From Gyromitra esculenta (Eukaryota > Ascomycota > Pezizomycetes > Pezizales > Discinaceae), in contig JBCAML010000013.1 of assembly GCA_038503075.1 (NCBI GenBank), positions 806,001 through 870,000 on the forward strand: a stretch of DNA of 64,000 nucleotides. Reading direction: 5' to 3'. Numbering within the stretch: the first letter of the stretch is position 1; each line of letters starts with the position of its first letter. This document shows, piece after piece, positions 36,352-48,067 of this stretch. Below the pieces are notes generated by a model. The model was not told where the DNA came from. It ran no database searches and saw only the letters and a program-made list of their open reading frames with translations. The position numbers and the translations under genes are program-made.

Positions 36352-38015
36352 GTTTCGATTTTGGATTCTTGTAATTTTTTCTGGTATTTAGTAGGGGGTT
36401 TGATGTTGTGATGATGTTTTTGGTGCGGTACTTCTGCGCTTTTTTTTTCTTTTGCATAATTCTATTTAGCTGTTTAACTTTTCTAATCTGGTTTCGGGCT
36501 GTAATCTGAACTTTTTCATTGTTGATATGGGGGAAGGGCGTCTTGGTGGTGTTTTTTGTTGGCTGTTTGATGACGCCTTTCGGATTTTTCGTTGTACTCT
36601 GGTCGAAAGACCTTTTTATTCTTTTTAAAGGCCTCGCTGCTTTTCGGATTTATACCTCCTCGAATTTTTATTTTCTTGTGTCATTTCATCGAGGGGGTCG
36701 GGTGAGGGAGAGGTTGGAGGGAGGACTCTGTTCTCTCGGAAGGACAGCTAGACAGCTACTATCGATCTGTATCAGGCGGGATCCAATTTCCAAGCACTAT
36801 CTTTTTCCTTTGCCCTTTGTTGTACTTTGGGCCTGGACGGTATTGGGACGTATAGTCAAGGCTCTTATTCTTAACGACCTGGTGTTTGGTGAGCGGAATA
36901 TTTGTCTTTTTGCTGCGCTTTTTAGCGATGGTTTCTTTCTGGATTTTGAAATGGATCTCCTGGATGGCTGTTTGTCTTCATCCACATCTGGGGTTTATTA
37001 CCCCTTCTCTTCTGTTCAGCCGCATCTGGCTTTGCTACCTTTTCTCTCTTTTGTAGGATGGGTTTAATACCTATGGTTGGTTTGGTCTGGTTAACAAGGA
37101 TGTGAGAGTCCCCAGAGCACGTGTTTACCTTATTTCTTTTGTTATATCCTGCATTTTCGAGCTGAACAATCGTTCAATCATGTCGTATACTCAATCATGT
37201 ACTTATATTGGTGGCGATGAAACGATCTTGGGAAGGCAAGCGTTGCCTGCAGTGTAGAATGCATGTACTTAGCATAGTACATTTGAGCGTAACCCAAGAT
37301 GCCCTGTCCAGATAGTCGATACGATCTGTAATATGTGATTACTCATGTTTGATTGAGCCTACCATGGTAGGAGAATTTGAGAGGAAAGAACGAGTATGAA
37401 AGAACGTTGAAGTTTGGACAACACGCGGATGATCACGAACTTAAGATAGCGGCTAACTAAGGACGCTAATGTCAACCTTATCCCCTAGCTGATCAGTTCA
37501 AATTCGTTTGCAGTATAATTTCACAGCGTGGAGCAAATCATCAGCCTCTTTTGGCTACAACTTCGATAGGGGTTCGTTTAACCTCTGCCAGGGGAGGTAT
37601 TTAGTACGGAGTGCAAGAGGCAATTCAAACCACGCAGGTTAGCTTTTCTTAGGTATATCTATATACATGCGCAATGTACTGGCTCACGGTGTTCAGTAAC
37701 TTTTGGTATCGATACGGGATTGGCCATCGTACAGAAAAGTAACTTCTCTCAAACCAAACCTAACCCTAGCAGCTTTCCCAGCCTGGACATCTAGATCTTC
37801 GATTGGCCGAGCAGGATCACAAAATTAAAACACCATTACCAAGCTTGTGAGATGTAATGCTGTGGCTTTCTTTTGATTTTTGATGTAACCCTACCGAAGC
37901 GAAAAGGAACCTTGCCACGCGACAACCTCTGAATAAGCAACGAAAGCTTAGCTCAAGCACCCCAACTTCATCTCCTCCACGAACAATCACGGCTTGACCT
38001 GTCAGCTCGCTAGCC
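36352..38015. other. Spacer between the SUN and AP-2 sigma genes
   Basis: The first 700 bases are T-rich with a long open frame on the plus strand, but its composition is that of a 3' UTR. No motif or gene is seen in the remainder, which includes the AP-2 sigma promoter. Confidence 0.45.
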
Positions 38016-38730
38016 ATGGTCCTTTCGTTTATCCTCATCCAGAACCGACAGTGAGTAGCTCTCTATCCATCCAATTGCGTTGTTGACTCGAGAGACTGAC
38101 GGAATGCGTGGGTGGTCACAGAGGCAAGACGCGGCTTGCGAAATGGTATGCGCCGTATGATGTACGAACTCCTTCGCCGCCTCCTATCACTGCGGCCGAA
38201 TTGCGCCTCGTGGAGAGATATTGACTTGGTGTGTTGTTGCACAGGATGAAGAAAAGGTCAAATTGAAGGGAGAGGTTTGTTGTCGGGTTGGTCCTAGCCG
38301 AATGTTTCAATACTAACATCGCCCCCCATCCCCCTTTAGGTTCATAGACTTGTCGCACCACGAGATCAGAAGAACCAATCCAACTTCGTTGAGGTATGCG
38401 AATTGCTTCTTCTCGTTTATAGTTTCAGCTGCTGAATAACTGGTGGTTGAATAGTTTCGTAATAACAAAATCGTGTATCGTCGATACGCCGGCCTTTTCT
38501 TTTGCGTTTGCGTGGACGCAAACGACAACGAATTGGCGTATCTAGAAGCCATCCACTTCTTCGTCGAGGTGCTCGACGCGTTCTTTGGGAACGTGTGTGA
38601 GCTTGATTTGGTCTTCAACTTTTACAAGGTTTATGCAATCCTGGACGAGGTATTTCTTGCTGGTGAGATTGAGGAGACTTCGAAACAGGTGGTTTTGACG
38701 AGGCTGGAACATCTGGATAAACTAGAATGA
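38016..38730 (+). CDS. APS2: AP-2 complex sigma subunit
   Basis: Five exons (38016-38050, 38122-38161, 38245-38274, 38340-38393, 38455-38730) give 144 residues, almost the exact family length. It is the small chain of the clathrin adaptor that binds dileucine cargo at the plasma membrane. The protein reads [20 protein letters not shown], then [33 protein letters not shown] and [16 protein letters not shown], which are hallmark sigma-2 segments. LVFNFYKVY and the ending [11 protein letters not shown] favour AP-2 over AP-1 or AP-3 sigma chains. Three of the exons are only 30-40 nt long, and all junctions are GT-AG with closing phases. Confidence 0.96.
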
Positions 38731-40590
38731 AATGCGAGATACCCTGTTTTTTTGTATTTTTTTTTTGTGTTCTGGCATAGTTTTTTTTTAGACATTTATA
38801 GTTTTGCGATACTACTTTTGGGTGCATGGATGTAGCTTGATATATGTTACCCAAGTGTGCAGCGACGGTCTATTTATGACACATCTATATCGCAATCTCC
38901 ACCTATTATCTACTATAACATTCGCTATCTATATCGCTGCTCACCCCATGAATCTCGTCTGCGGCGAAGACCAACCAGTTTCTCAAACATACACCCCAGT
39001 TTGTTGGAAAGTGTGGTTAAACACTCCCATCACCCAAAACTCGCCCCATGGTTGTATAACACTTGTAAACACTCAGCAGCTTCTCATCCCACCACCTGCT
39101 CAGCGCCTCTATCCACCACTAATTACATAAACATTAATACGTATGTCCACTATATTTTACCTCCTTAACTACCTACAATCATAATCCATTAGCCATCCTC
39201 CTCTAACTACACCCTCATCGACCAACCAACAGCGATTTTTTATGACTACTCACAAAGCTAATATTATAACTCCACAGGATATCCATCGAATTAAGCACAC
39301 CCAACGCGACAATACGTGACTGGCACAACCAAGACTGCGATCTTTATAGACCCTGCTCTCTCTCTTCTCTTCCTGTAGATATACACGTAACCGTATCTTA
39401 ACCCAGAATAAAAAAAACCCCCCTCAAAACTGCATTCGTACATAGAACAGAGTGTCTCCGAGTAACTTCCCCGCATTATGGGGTTGATGGTATTGCGCTG
39501 GTGTTGCCGCACGTAGCTTTATTCCGTTATGTTATCCATAGAGTACATAATGGCCATATACATGTACTACACGTATTGAACGCCGCCACAAATCCGCGTC
39601 TTCAAATTTATCTCGGGCTTTTTGTCTTCTACTGCTATCTCCCCAATACCTCCCGCTCTTTGTTTTCCCACGTTTGTGTTTACTTCTTGGGTCGACAGAT
39701 TGGGCCGGTAGGACGGACATGTAGGGTGGAGGGTAGAAATAACGCGTGAGACGAGTATTGCCGCGAATTAATCAGCTGTACTGTAATAATGTACTTTCTT
39801 CTTCTGGGTTGTGGCTTTGTAGCTTTGTAGTCGAAAGCTACGTGCGGTTTAGCCAGCGTTTATCGCTCTGGGTAGAGAAAGTGAACGTTCAACATTGCGG
39901 AAGTGCGAAGTGCGGAAGTAGTGGCTTGTGCTGTGTTGTGGGTTTCGTTAGTTTGTCTTAAGAGTATAACAACCTCTGGGTTGCACGTGCCATAAATGAG
40001 CAAATACATTCAGTATAACTAGTAGCGTGAGAGCGAGTGATTGATCATGACTAAAATTCTGCTTGATACCGATTTAGCTCCCGCTGTACGAGGTACGGGT
40101 TGCAATAAAATAGCGTTGTAAATTTATTAATGATTTATATACTCAAGATAGCTTGTAGAGTGTATGGCCTCGCATGTGACTGATCAATGTTTAGAAGGGT
40201 AATGGTACCATATGTAGTCATAGGTAGTCACTCGTGTAATAGCCACAGTACGAAATGGGATTGGATTAGCTGCATGGTTTTCCGGGCTCTGCACCTATAC
40301 GTGGAGGAGATATTGCAGAAATTTCTTAGAAACCATAGTCTGATCAAGTATTTTTTGGCTCAATATTGCAATATTATCGTGATCTCATTCTGTTTCTTCA
40401 TGTCGCGTAAAGGGAGAACATAGCGTCATCGAGTTGGAAACACAAAACACGGACAACCATAAGACCCCATTTATAACAAGGAGGGATGTATCAACAACCA
40501 AACAACCAAACCCCACCTCAACCACTAACAACGAAAACCCAACGCACGCTTGAAACACTCACGGTGGAAACACCCGCTCGACCCACCTCC
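38731..40590. other. Convergent spacer between AP-2 sigma and IST1
   Basis: 1.86 kb with no supported gene. Both flanking genes end here. It includes C-rich stretches near 39040-39130 and 39200 and a T-run near 38740-38790 just after the AP-2 stop. Confidence 0.5.
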
Positions 40591-41535
40591 CTACAGCCTC
40601 TTTAGCGCCGCAAATCTCTTTGCTAAATCATCATCATCTAATGGATTAACATTCTTCTTGACCGGTGCCTTCCTCGTCTGTAGCGGCTCCCTCAGCGCTG
40701 GCGGCTCTGGCAGCTTGATAACCGGATGTACATTCTCCGTACTTGGGCTTGGCGGCGCCACATTGACGGGAGCCCTCATACTCCTCGGCGGCGTAGCTTT
40801 CACCAGTTCCGCCTCTGCTGGATTCAACACCTTCTCACCCGTACTCGGCTCATCATCATCGTAATCATCACCTGGTGGGGGGGTGCTAGGTGGAGTCTGA
40901 TGCCATGATATCCCATAAGTGCGCGCAATCTCCTTGAGATACAGAGTGACAAGGTTATCGGATGGAGGTTCAACACGGAGCTTCTTGAGGACCCGTTCAG
41001 AGACTTTGCCATCGCTGTTCTCGATAGCGGCGAGTGCAAACTCTTTTCCGTATTTTTCGACGAGGAGAGAGCGGACTTGGGTGAGTTCTTTTATGTCTGT
41101 GCGGGGCGCGGCGTAAATTATGGATTTGATGGCTTCTTCGAGACCGGGGTCGCACTCTCTGCTTTCGGGGGTTAGTGCTGTTTGTTGTGGCCTTGGGGGG
41201 GGGAGGGGGTGTACTTGGATTCCATTAGCTGTACACGTGCGAGGAGGAGTTCGCAGTAGAGTTCGAGGATCTCCATCAACTCTACTGAGATGTCCTGGCG
41301 GATGATGTTTTCGACGCGGATCTTGGCGGATTCTTCCTTGCCTTGTTCGAGGAGTTGGGCCATTTGGCGACGGTTGACTTTTGCGAGGGCAGTTTCGCGT
41401 TGTTGGACCATGCGCAGACGAGAGACGGAGAGCTTGAGGGCTACTTTGAGTTTCGTCTTAGGGCTGTTGGGTTAGCAGGGTATTCGGTTGGGGGAGATGT
41501 GGGGAGGCTACAATGACGGTGGATGGAGGAGCCAT
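40591..41535 (-). CDS. IST1: ESCRT-III-associated protein Ist1
   Basis: Three exons (41535-41512, 41456-41215, 41158-40591) give 277 residues. Ist1 regulates the Vps4 ATPase and ESCRT-III in multivesicular body sorting. Exon 1 is only 8 codons (MAPPSTVI). The Ist1 domain runs TKLKVALKLSVSRLRM, RRQMAQLLEQGKEESAKIRV, ELYCELLLARVQLM and EAIKSIIYAAPR, the helical core of the family. SSLL-type helices (VRSLLVEKYGKEFA) follow. Then comes a Pro-rich linker, and the C-terminus DDDLAKRFAALKRL is a clear MIM1 motif for the Vps4 MIT domain. A 40-bp run of GATGA repeats at about 41630-41671 lies upstream of its start, in the promoter shared with the next gene. Confidence 0.94.
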
Positions 41536-42180
41536 GATGGGCGAGATGAGGGGGACAAGATGCTAGAGGTGATATTAATGGACGAGTATCAAGAGCTGTA
41601 TGGAGATGAGGGTGTTGGTGAAGGTGGAGTTGAGATGAGGCGATGAGGGATGAGATGAGATGAGATGAGGTTGGGTGAGAAGTATCGAGAAGGGATCCCC
41701 GCCATGACGACGCTGCCAAGACACCATTGCCCCCACCATCCTGAGTCAGCCAAGTTAAATATTACCAGAATCCAAACCCGGATGGAGCAGAGACCGCAGA
41801 GATAACTACATGTGTGTACATGTACATGCACTCTCTGTAGTCCTGCTATTACTTACTCAACGCATATATGGTGATATACTAAATCAATCACCAGCTATCA
41901 CCCTCATCCGCCATCCTCGTCGTCCAGATAAGCTTGATTCGCCCTATCTCTCTGTCCCTATCACCATCTCGGTCCCTCCACCAGTAACCGAGTTCCGAGC
42001 GCCAAGCCCGAAAGCTTATTTGTCTCGGCCAGGTTCCCGCTGTCAGCTTCGACTTTTCTTTTTTTCCCTATCCCTGGACGTAATTTATTTTTCACTTCTC
42101 TCTGCAAGAATTTTTTTCTTCCCTTCCCCTACAGAGTAGTTCATGTCCGACACCGACATTCTTGCGCGACAATTACAGCC
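41536..42180. promoter_or_regulatory. Divergent promoter of IST1 and the FUSC-like gene
   Basis: 645 bp separate two start codons facing away from each other. The stretch holds a GATGA tandem repeat (about 41630-41671) on the IST1 side and a pyrimidine-rich leader (about 42040-42130) on the transporter side. Confidence 0.5.
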
Positions 42181-45100
42181 ATGTCTGGAATGAAACTGAG
42201 GAAGCGGTGGAACGCGCTGAAGGCGGAGATGACTCGAGGTATGTATGACGTCGTTCGTGTGCACTGTGGGGGTCGCTGATCCAAGGCAATTGCCGAGGTG
42301 TGGAACAGATAGATTACCGCGGCGGGTCTTTAAGTGTGTTCTCGCGACTACGCTTACAGGTGCGTGGCTCTCTACTGTTTTATGTTTGTAGCAAATAGGG
42401 GTAAGCTTAATCCCTGGGATAACAAGGCTAATGTGTGCGTCGTTTAGTTATCATCACACTTCTCCCAAATATACGCCGTAAGCGCCAGTTGTTTCGAATG
42501 AATGGGGAATTGGGCTGATTGAGTGACTGGAAAGATGTATACGGCAGCGCGGCCTATCTGGCGTCTATTACGACGGTGTTTGTGTCCTGACTCCCGCGTT
42601 CTTTTTTGGTCTTTTTCCTCCCTCGTTCTGTTCTAGAATTGGTAGCTGATGTCTGGATATACTGTAGCTTCGGTATATTCCCGTCCATCTTGCTCAATGA
42701 TCGAGCCCACGCCGGCCTTTCGGGCAGTTATATTCAAAACGGCCGATGTGGATTTGGACAAACTGTACAGCTAAACTAACAACCTTCAGGACACCCCGGC
42801 CGCCGTCTTGGCTCTATGGTCGAAGGTACCCCTTCTGCTCCCTCTACACACATATGACTATATGTATCTAATACTACCTAGCCTTGATCCTTGCTGCTGT
42901 TGGCGCCTGCTTTGGCGTCGCCTGGGCATCCCTCGCAACCTATCTCGGCTCTCTCTTGCTGCACGCTTCAAATGCAACTGGAATGATGGGGATCCGCGCA
43001 ACCTTTCTAACAATTGCATTATTCGTACACGGCTATGTCAGAAGCCACACACCAAGACTCTACATCCTCGTCCTACTCATGATTTTACCCGTCCTGATTG
43101 GGCTTGTGCGTCTCCCCTCCCTCCCTGGGGTATAGGTCCGTAGCAAAAAACTAACAGGTGGATAGACATCTCCGTCATTCGAACTAACGCCCATGTTCCC
43201 CAAACAATTCCTATACCCGATCCTGACTGCCGTCGCCATAGTCCTCCTCGTAAACGTCGCCATATTCCCCGAATTCGGTAGCACCTACCTCGGCATGACC
43301 ACCATCGAAACCCTGCAGCAAACGGTGGCAGTACAAAAATCCGCCAGTGCACTATTCGTTGCATATGCATCTTCCAGCACACCTGCTGTGGGGTCTAAGA
43401 GCAGCGACACGTTACTCAAAGAGCTTACGGCGGAAAAATCGAAATTGAGGAAACAGGTCGCGGGGTGTAAGGCTGCGCTTGTGGAGTGTAGTTTTGAACT
43501 TGCGTTTTCGGTACTGGCGCCGTGGGAGCTGAAGCCGATTGCGAGCAAGGGGATTAAGAAGCTTGTTAGTAATACGGTGAGTTTGGTGGGTGCTTGTGAG
43601 AGTGAATATGCACTCCTTGGACGACCGGATGAGCGGGATAAGAAGGCCGCAGAGGATGGTGAGAAAGAGGTAGAACCGGGTGAGAGTAGTAGGGATGGCG
43701 TGAAGAGGAAGAGTAGTAAAAAGAAAAGCACCGAATCGCCACTAGATGAAGTCGACATCGACAAGCTGCGTCCTAAACGAGAAATCGAAGGCGGGGATGA
43801 ACAACTCCTACGTTACCTTCTACGCCGGTAAGCTACCTCCAATCCGAGTGAGAATATATGATCCGAGTGACTAACCGTGATCAGAGTCGAACAACCTCTC
43901 AACACCCTACAATCCACAATCGACACTTCAATCCTCATAATCTCCTCCTGCCTCGCCCACGCATACGACGTCACAACCCTCCCTTCCCCCAAAGGCACAA
44001 TCCCCCCACGCCGTCCCCGCGGTATCCTCCTTGAGGAACTCGATATCTACATCGACGCCCTCTCTACAGCGATCGAAAAATTCGGCCGCACAACAACCGA
44101 CGCGCTGGAGGGCGCTGTAATTACAGAATTACATCCAGACGATGCGGGCGAAGTGGACGTGATGCCGCGCGATGAGGTGTTCCTGATTAGCTCGTTCATG
44201 CTGAATCTACGACAGGCAGCAAGCCATACGCTAGATATGATGGTGCATTCGCGCCGTCTCGTAGAGCTCCGCCAGGAGCGGAAGAGACGCAGGATATGGT
44301 TTCCGAAGATTAAGCTGAAGAAGTGGCTATTCTCCGGAGTAGAGGAAGGGGATAGTATCAGTGGGGTTGGACGGGACGTGTTTCTCGCTGAAGGTGGTGG
44401 CGGGGCGGGGAGCGGTGGAGTTGGAAGTAATGATAGTGACTACGGCGCTAGTCGGGAGACGCTGACGCGGGAAAAGAGGAAACGGGAACGAAGCGAGAAG
44501 ACGGCTAGGGAGCGACTGGCGGACTGGCTTGAGTGGGTTGCGAATAGTGGAGATGTATTGTATGCGTCTAAGCTTACGATTGGGGTTATGCTGTGTTCGT
44601 GGCCGGCGTTCGTGCTGGACTGGTCATTGTGGTTCTACCACAATCGTGGAGTGTGGGTGGGACTGATCTTTATCCTAGTGTTTGAGAATGCGGTTGGGAG
44701 CACGATTTGGATTTTTGCGCTCAGGGCTGTGGGGACCGTTGTAGGGAGTGTATGGGGGTTTGCGGCGTTTAAGGCGCGTGGCGGGAATGAGATTGTGATT
44801 GCGGTCATGATTATGTTGGGTGCTATACCGAGCTACTATGTTCAGCTGGGAACAAAGTATATGAAGGCTGGAATGGTCTGTACGATCAGTATGTGTGTAG
44901 TGGCCGTAAGCACACATTTGCAGACTGTGCCTGGTGGGTTTGGGATCTCTTTCTCCTGCGCTGGGTTTCAATACTGATGGTTTGGGGATAGGGCCGCCGG
45001 AGGAGAATTTTTATAAGCGTACAGCAACTATGGTTATTGGTGGCTGCGCTGCTACGCTGGTCCAGATGATCATTCTTCCGACGAAGGCACGGGTGAGACT

Positions 45101-46139
45101 GAAAGAGTCCCTGGCAGCGGCAATTGTGCAGATTAATAAAATGGAGTCTTGCGTTGCGCTTGGTGTGGACGAGACGAGGAATATCGTTAGCTCGCCGAGG
45201 CTATTCAAGAAGTTTGCGCGAGCGAGTAAGAAGGCCGAAGCTGCGCTGGCGAACGCCGAAACGTTTCTGAGCTACTGTAAGCAGGAGCCACGTCTGAAGG
45301 GGAGTTTCGAGATGCAGGAGGTTGTTTACAAAGAGGTATGTTTTTGCTCATCTTCACTAATACTCAACTGGGCTAAGCTAATTGATGTACGGAGCAAGAT
45401 CATATTTGTTCTTCGCCAGATAGTAGATCGCATGGAGAACCTGCTACAAATGCGAAAAGCCTACGGCTCTGCCGTCCTCGAACAATATAACGCACGTGTC
45501 TATAGCTACCGTCGCAACGTCGCGGCCTCGATCACACTTATGCTTTTCGCCTGCCACGAAGCACTCACTATGAAGTTACCGCTACCGCAGTTTCTCCCAT
45601 CTGCAAGAATTGCGCATCTACGCATGGTCGTACGCGTCCGCCAGATCCTGATGGAGGAGGAAGACGAGCAGTCGCGCGAACTGGGCGTGAGTCCTGCGGC
45701 ACTAGCGAAACGACGCGCGCTGCGTTTGAAGTTCCTGTCGTGGAATGCGGCTACGGCTGCGCTGGAGGAATGTATTGAGTATGTTGAGGAGCTGGTGGAT
45801 CTGTTGAAGATGCTCGTGGGAGCGAATGAGTTTAGGACTGGTCTACTAAATCGACCGACGTATCGGGACTATGTGCAACAGATTCGACAGATTCGTGGTG
45901 GGCGGCTCGGGGAAGAGAAGGCGGGTGGTGGAAACGATGATGATTCGAAGACTATGGTGAGTGGGAACTCGCTGGGGAGGTTTACGAGTAGGATTATGGG
46001 CACGAGTGTCAGGGAGGAAGAGGCGGAGAGGGAGGATATTCCGAATCCGCTGCAGAGGATTCAGAGCAGGAAGGCCGCGGCGGTGAGGCTGGGGAGGGTT
46101 AAGAGTATTATTGTTGCAGGCAGAGTGAAGGAAGAGTGA
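42181..46139 (+). CDS. Bre4/FUSC-like multispanning membrane transporter
   Basis: Ten exons: 42181-42238, 42309-42359, 42448-42477, 42535-42581, 42790-42825, 42882-43105, 43166-43827, 43885-44933, 44992-45335, 45399-46139, about 1080 residues. The layout is that of fungal FUSC/ArAE-like proteins (S. pombe Bre4, DUF2421). It opens with RRVFKCVLATTLT, then LPNIRHVYGSAAYLASITTV and HPGRRLGSMVEALI. A first bundle of membrane helices (YILVLLMILPVLIGL, YPILTAVAIVLLVNVAIF) leads to a long cytosolic helical region. A second bundle (ASKLTIGVMLCSWPAFV, TMVIGGCAATLVQMIIL) and a cytosolic C-terminal domain follow. The exon 4 to exon 5 junction is one base short of a canonical splice: TTVF and GHPGRR need a G that GT-AG rules do not give. 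The 63-nt intron at 45336-45398 is in frame and inferred from the family pattern KEIIFVLRQIVDRM. Confidence 0.83.
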
Positions 46140-47832
46140 GTGAGCGAGGAGAAGGGTGGGGATTTGTATTATATTGGTTTATGAATAGTTGATGACATTT
46201 CTATGCTTTATGTCTATTGTAAGTTTAACGAGTCGAGTTGCCGAGCGAACTGACCTAAGGGTCAAATATCGTTAAAAATGGGTTACGGTTTCTAATGTCG
46301 GTACAAAAGCTCCATAGTTTGAAATATAGAGAACAAGATAAGTTATACTCAACATTTCCTCGTGTATCCTAGGATAGTGATATTTCTCGTCTGTGAAACT
46401 CTTGTGAAACTTCAGCTCCCGATCGTTAGATCATAGATGTACACGTCAGTATCTTGGTTTTGATATAACCGAAAGGTGCTTGATGTTGGTCGGCGTCTTA
46501 AAACAGCACATATGAACTGTCCCAGCTGAAGCCCAGCATCCCGATGGAAAGGGTTACCACAGATATATATCGTAGCCCTGAAGGGAGATCATCACGCCCG
46601 TGCACTACGGGTTAGGGGTGCAGAAAATTCCTGCTGATCGGCGGCTGGCAATTGATTATCCAGACAATTTTCTCGTACTGAAGTATCATGAATCCGCGAG
46701 ACTGGATTTCAGCCGGATGATCTGGGTAGAGACAAATTCATAGTTAGATCTACTGTTATTTTTTTTTCGAGTGGAAAGATTCAATAATTGATTTGGGGGC
46801 CGGGGGGGGGGGTGATCTATGGCATGGCGACTTATTTTGGCACTTCTAAATGCTCGCCACGCTTCAAGAGCCTCCTGCGTCCTATTGGTGTGCCCTTTAT
46901 GTACCCCAATCCATGGCGTGTATTGAGGTTTAGAAAGGGTTAACGGTAGGAAGAGAGACCCTGTATCGCAATTCCTACTACTTGGTTTGGCGATGATGTG
47001 CTATCCGAGTTTGCGTTACTGGCATCTTAGTAGATTACGTTTCACTGGCAGTAATCGATATCTACGCAAGTCTAATCGACAAAGTGACACGCGTAGTTTA
47101 CTAGGAATAGGTGCTTTAACTTGGCCACCTACAGAGGCACAAACTCCGGAAATCAAAGGCGATTTGCGTGGAGTAGTTTCATGCCCAGCCCCTCAAGCGG
47201 CGTGTTGCTATCGAGTGATAGCTTGTGCTTGAGTTGTATTTCTATACAGCAAAAATGATCAGGACGAAAAAGCCTGCAACGCGTAGTCCCGAATATACAG
47301 ACTCCGCCAGCCCAGTGCGTGAAGGTTCTCAATAGCCTCGCCTAGGTAGGAATCGGACTTAGTTTCCCAGACCCCTCTGGGCGGTGCCGTACCCATTAGA
47401 TTACAATAGCTGACGGTATGATAGTGCCCGGAAAGCTCTTACCCTACCCTACTGCAGGCCTACTACTACTCTCACGCACCCTTTATCGAGGCGTCAGTAC
47501 ACTTAACCACTCATACTATTTATGGTGGGGGGGGAAGCAGCGAGATTCACAGTTGACAGTCCCCGGAGTTTAACTTGGGCGTCGCTAATTTCATATAGCC
47601 TATAGCTAGACATGAACTAAATCCATGTTAGAGGGACCCCGCAGAACGTGGCGTGATGCATTTTCAAGTCGCCTTTGATATAGCGGTAAAAAAAACCTGC
47701 ATCCATACAAAATAAGTAGATCTCGGGAAGATTATGTGGGGATTGGGTATCCGATCGATCGATCGCTGGACCTGCCAGTGCCAATTCCTGGGGCTGCCTG
47801 GGTTAATTGGATTGACGTGGATTGGTTATAGC

Positions 47833-47860
47833 ATCACTCACTCACTCACTCACTCACTCG
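47833..47860. repeat. (TCAC)n microsatellite
   Basis: About six tandem ACTC/TCAC units in non-coding sequence, uninterrupted. Confidence 0.85.
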
Positions 47861-48036
47861 CTACTTACCAGATTTTGTAGGGACGGGACGGCGCGCGGAG
47901 AGGGACGTACGGTCATGGATTAAGGGAGGAGGGGGGCAAAGCTAGCCAGCTTCACTTACCTCGTAAAGTTCCTACTACATATACGAGCAGCTGGTTCGTA
48001 TTGCTTAACGCTGCACTATAGAGCGGGGTTCTAATA

Positions 48037-48067
48037 TATGTCTGTATGTCTGTATGTCTGTATGTAT
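48037..48067. repeat. (TATGTCTG)n microsatellite
   Basis: Three and a half units of TATGTCTG followed by TATGTATG in non-coding sequence. Confidence 0.85.

Noticed and set aside
36519..37067. 182-codon plus-strand frame after the SUN gene, hydrophobic
   Set aside because: T-rich 3' UTR sequence gives Phe/Leu/Val-rich translations. No family resemblance.
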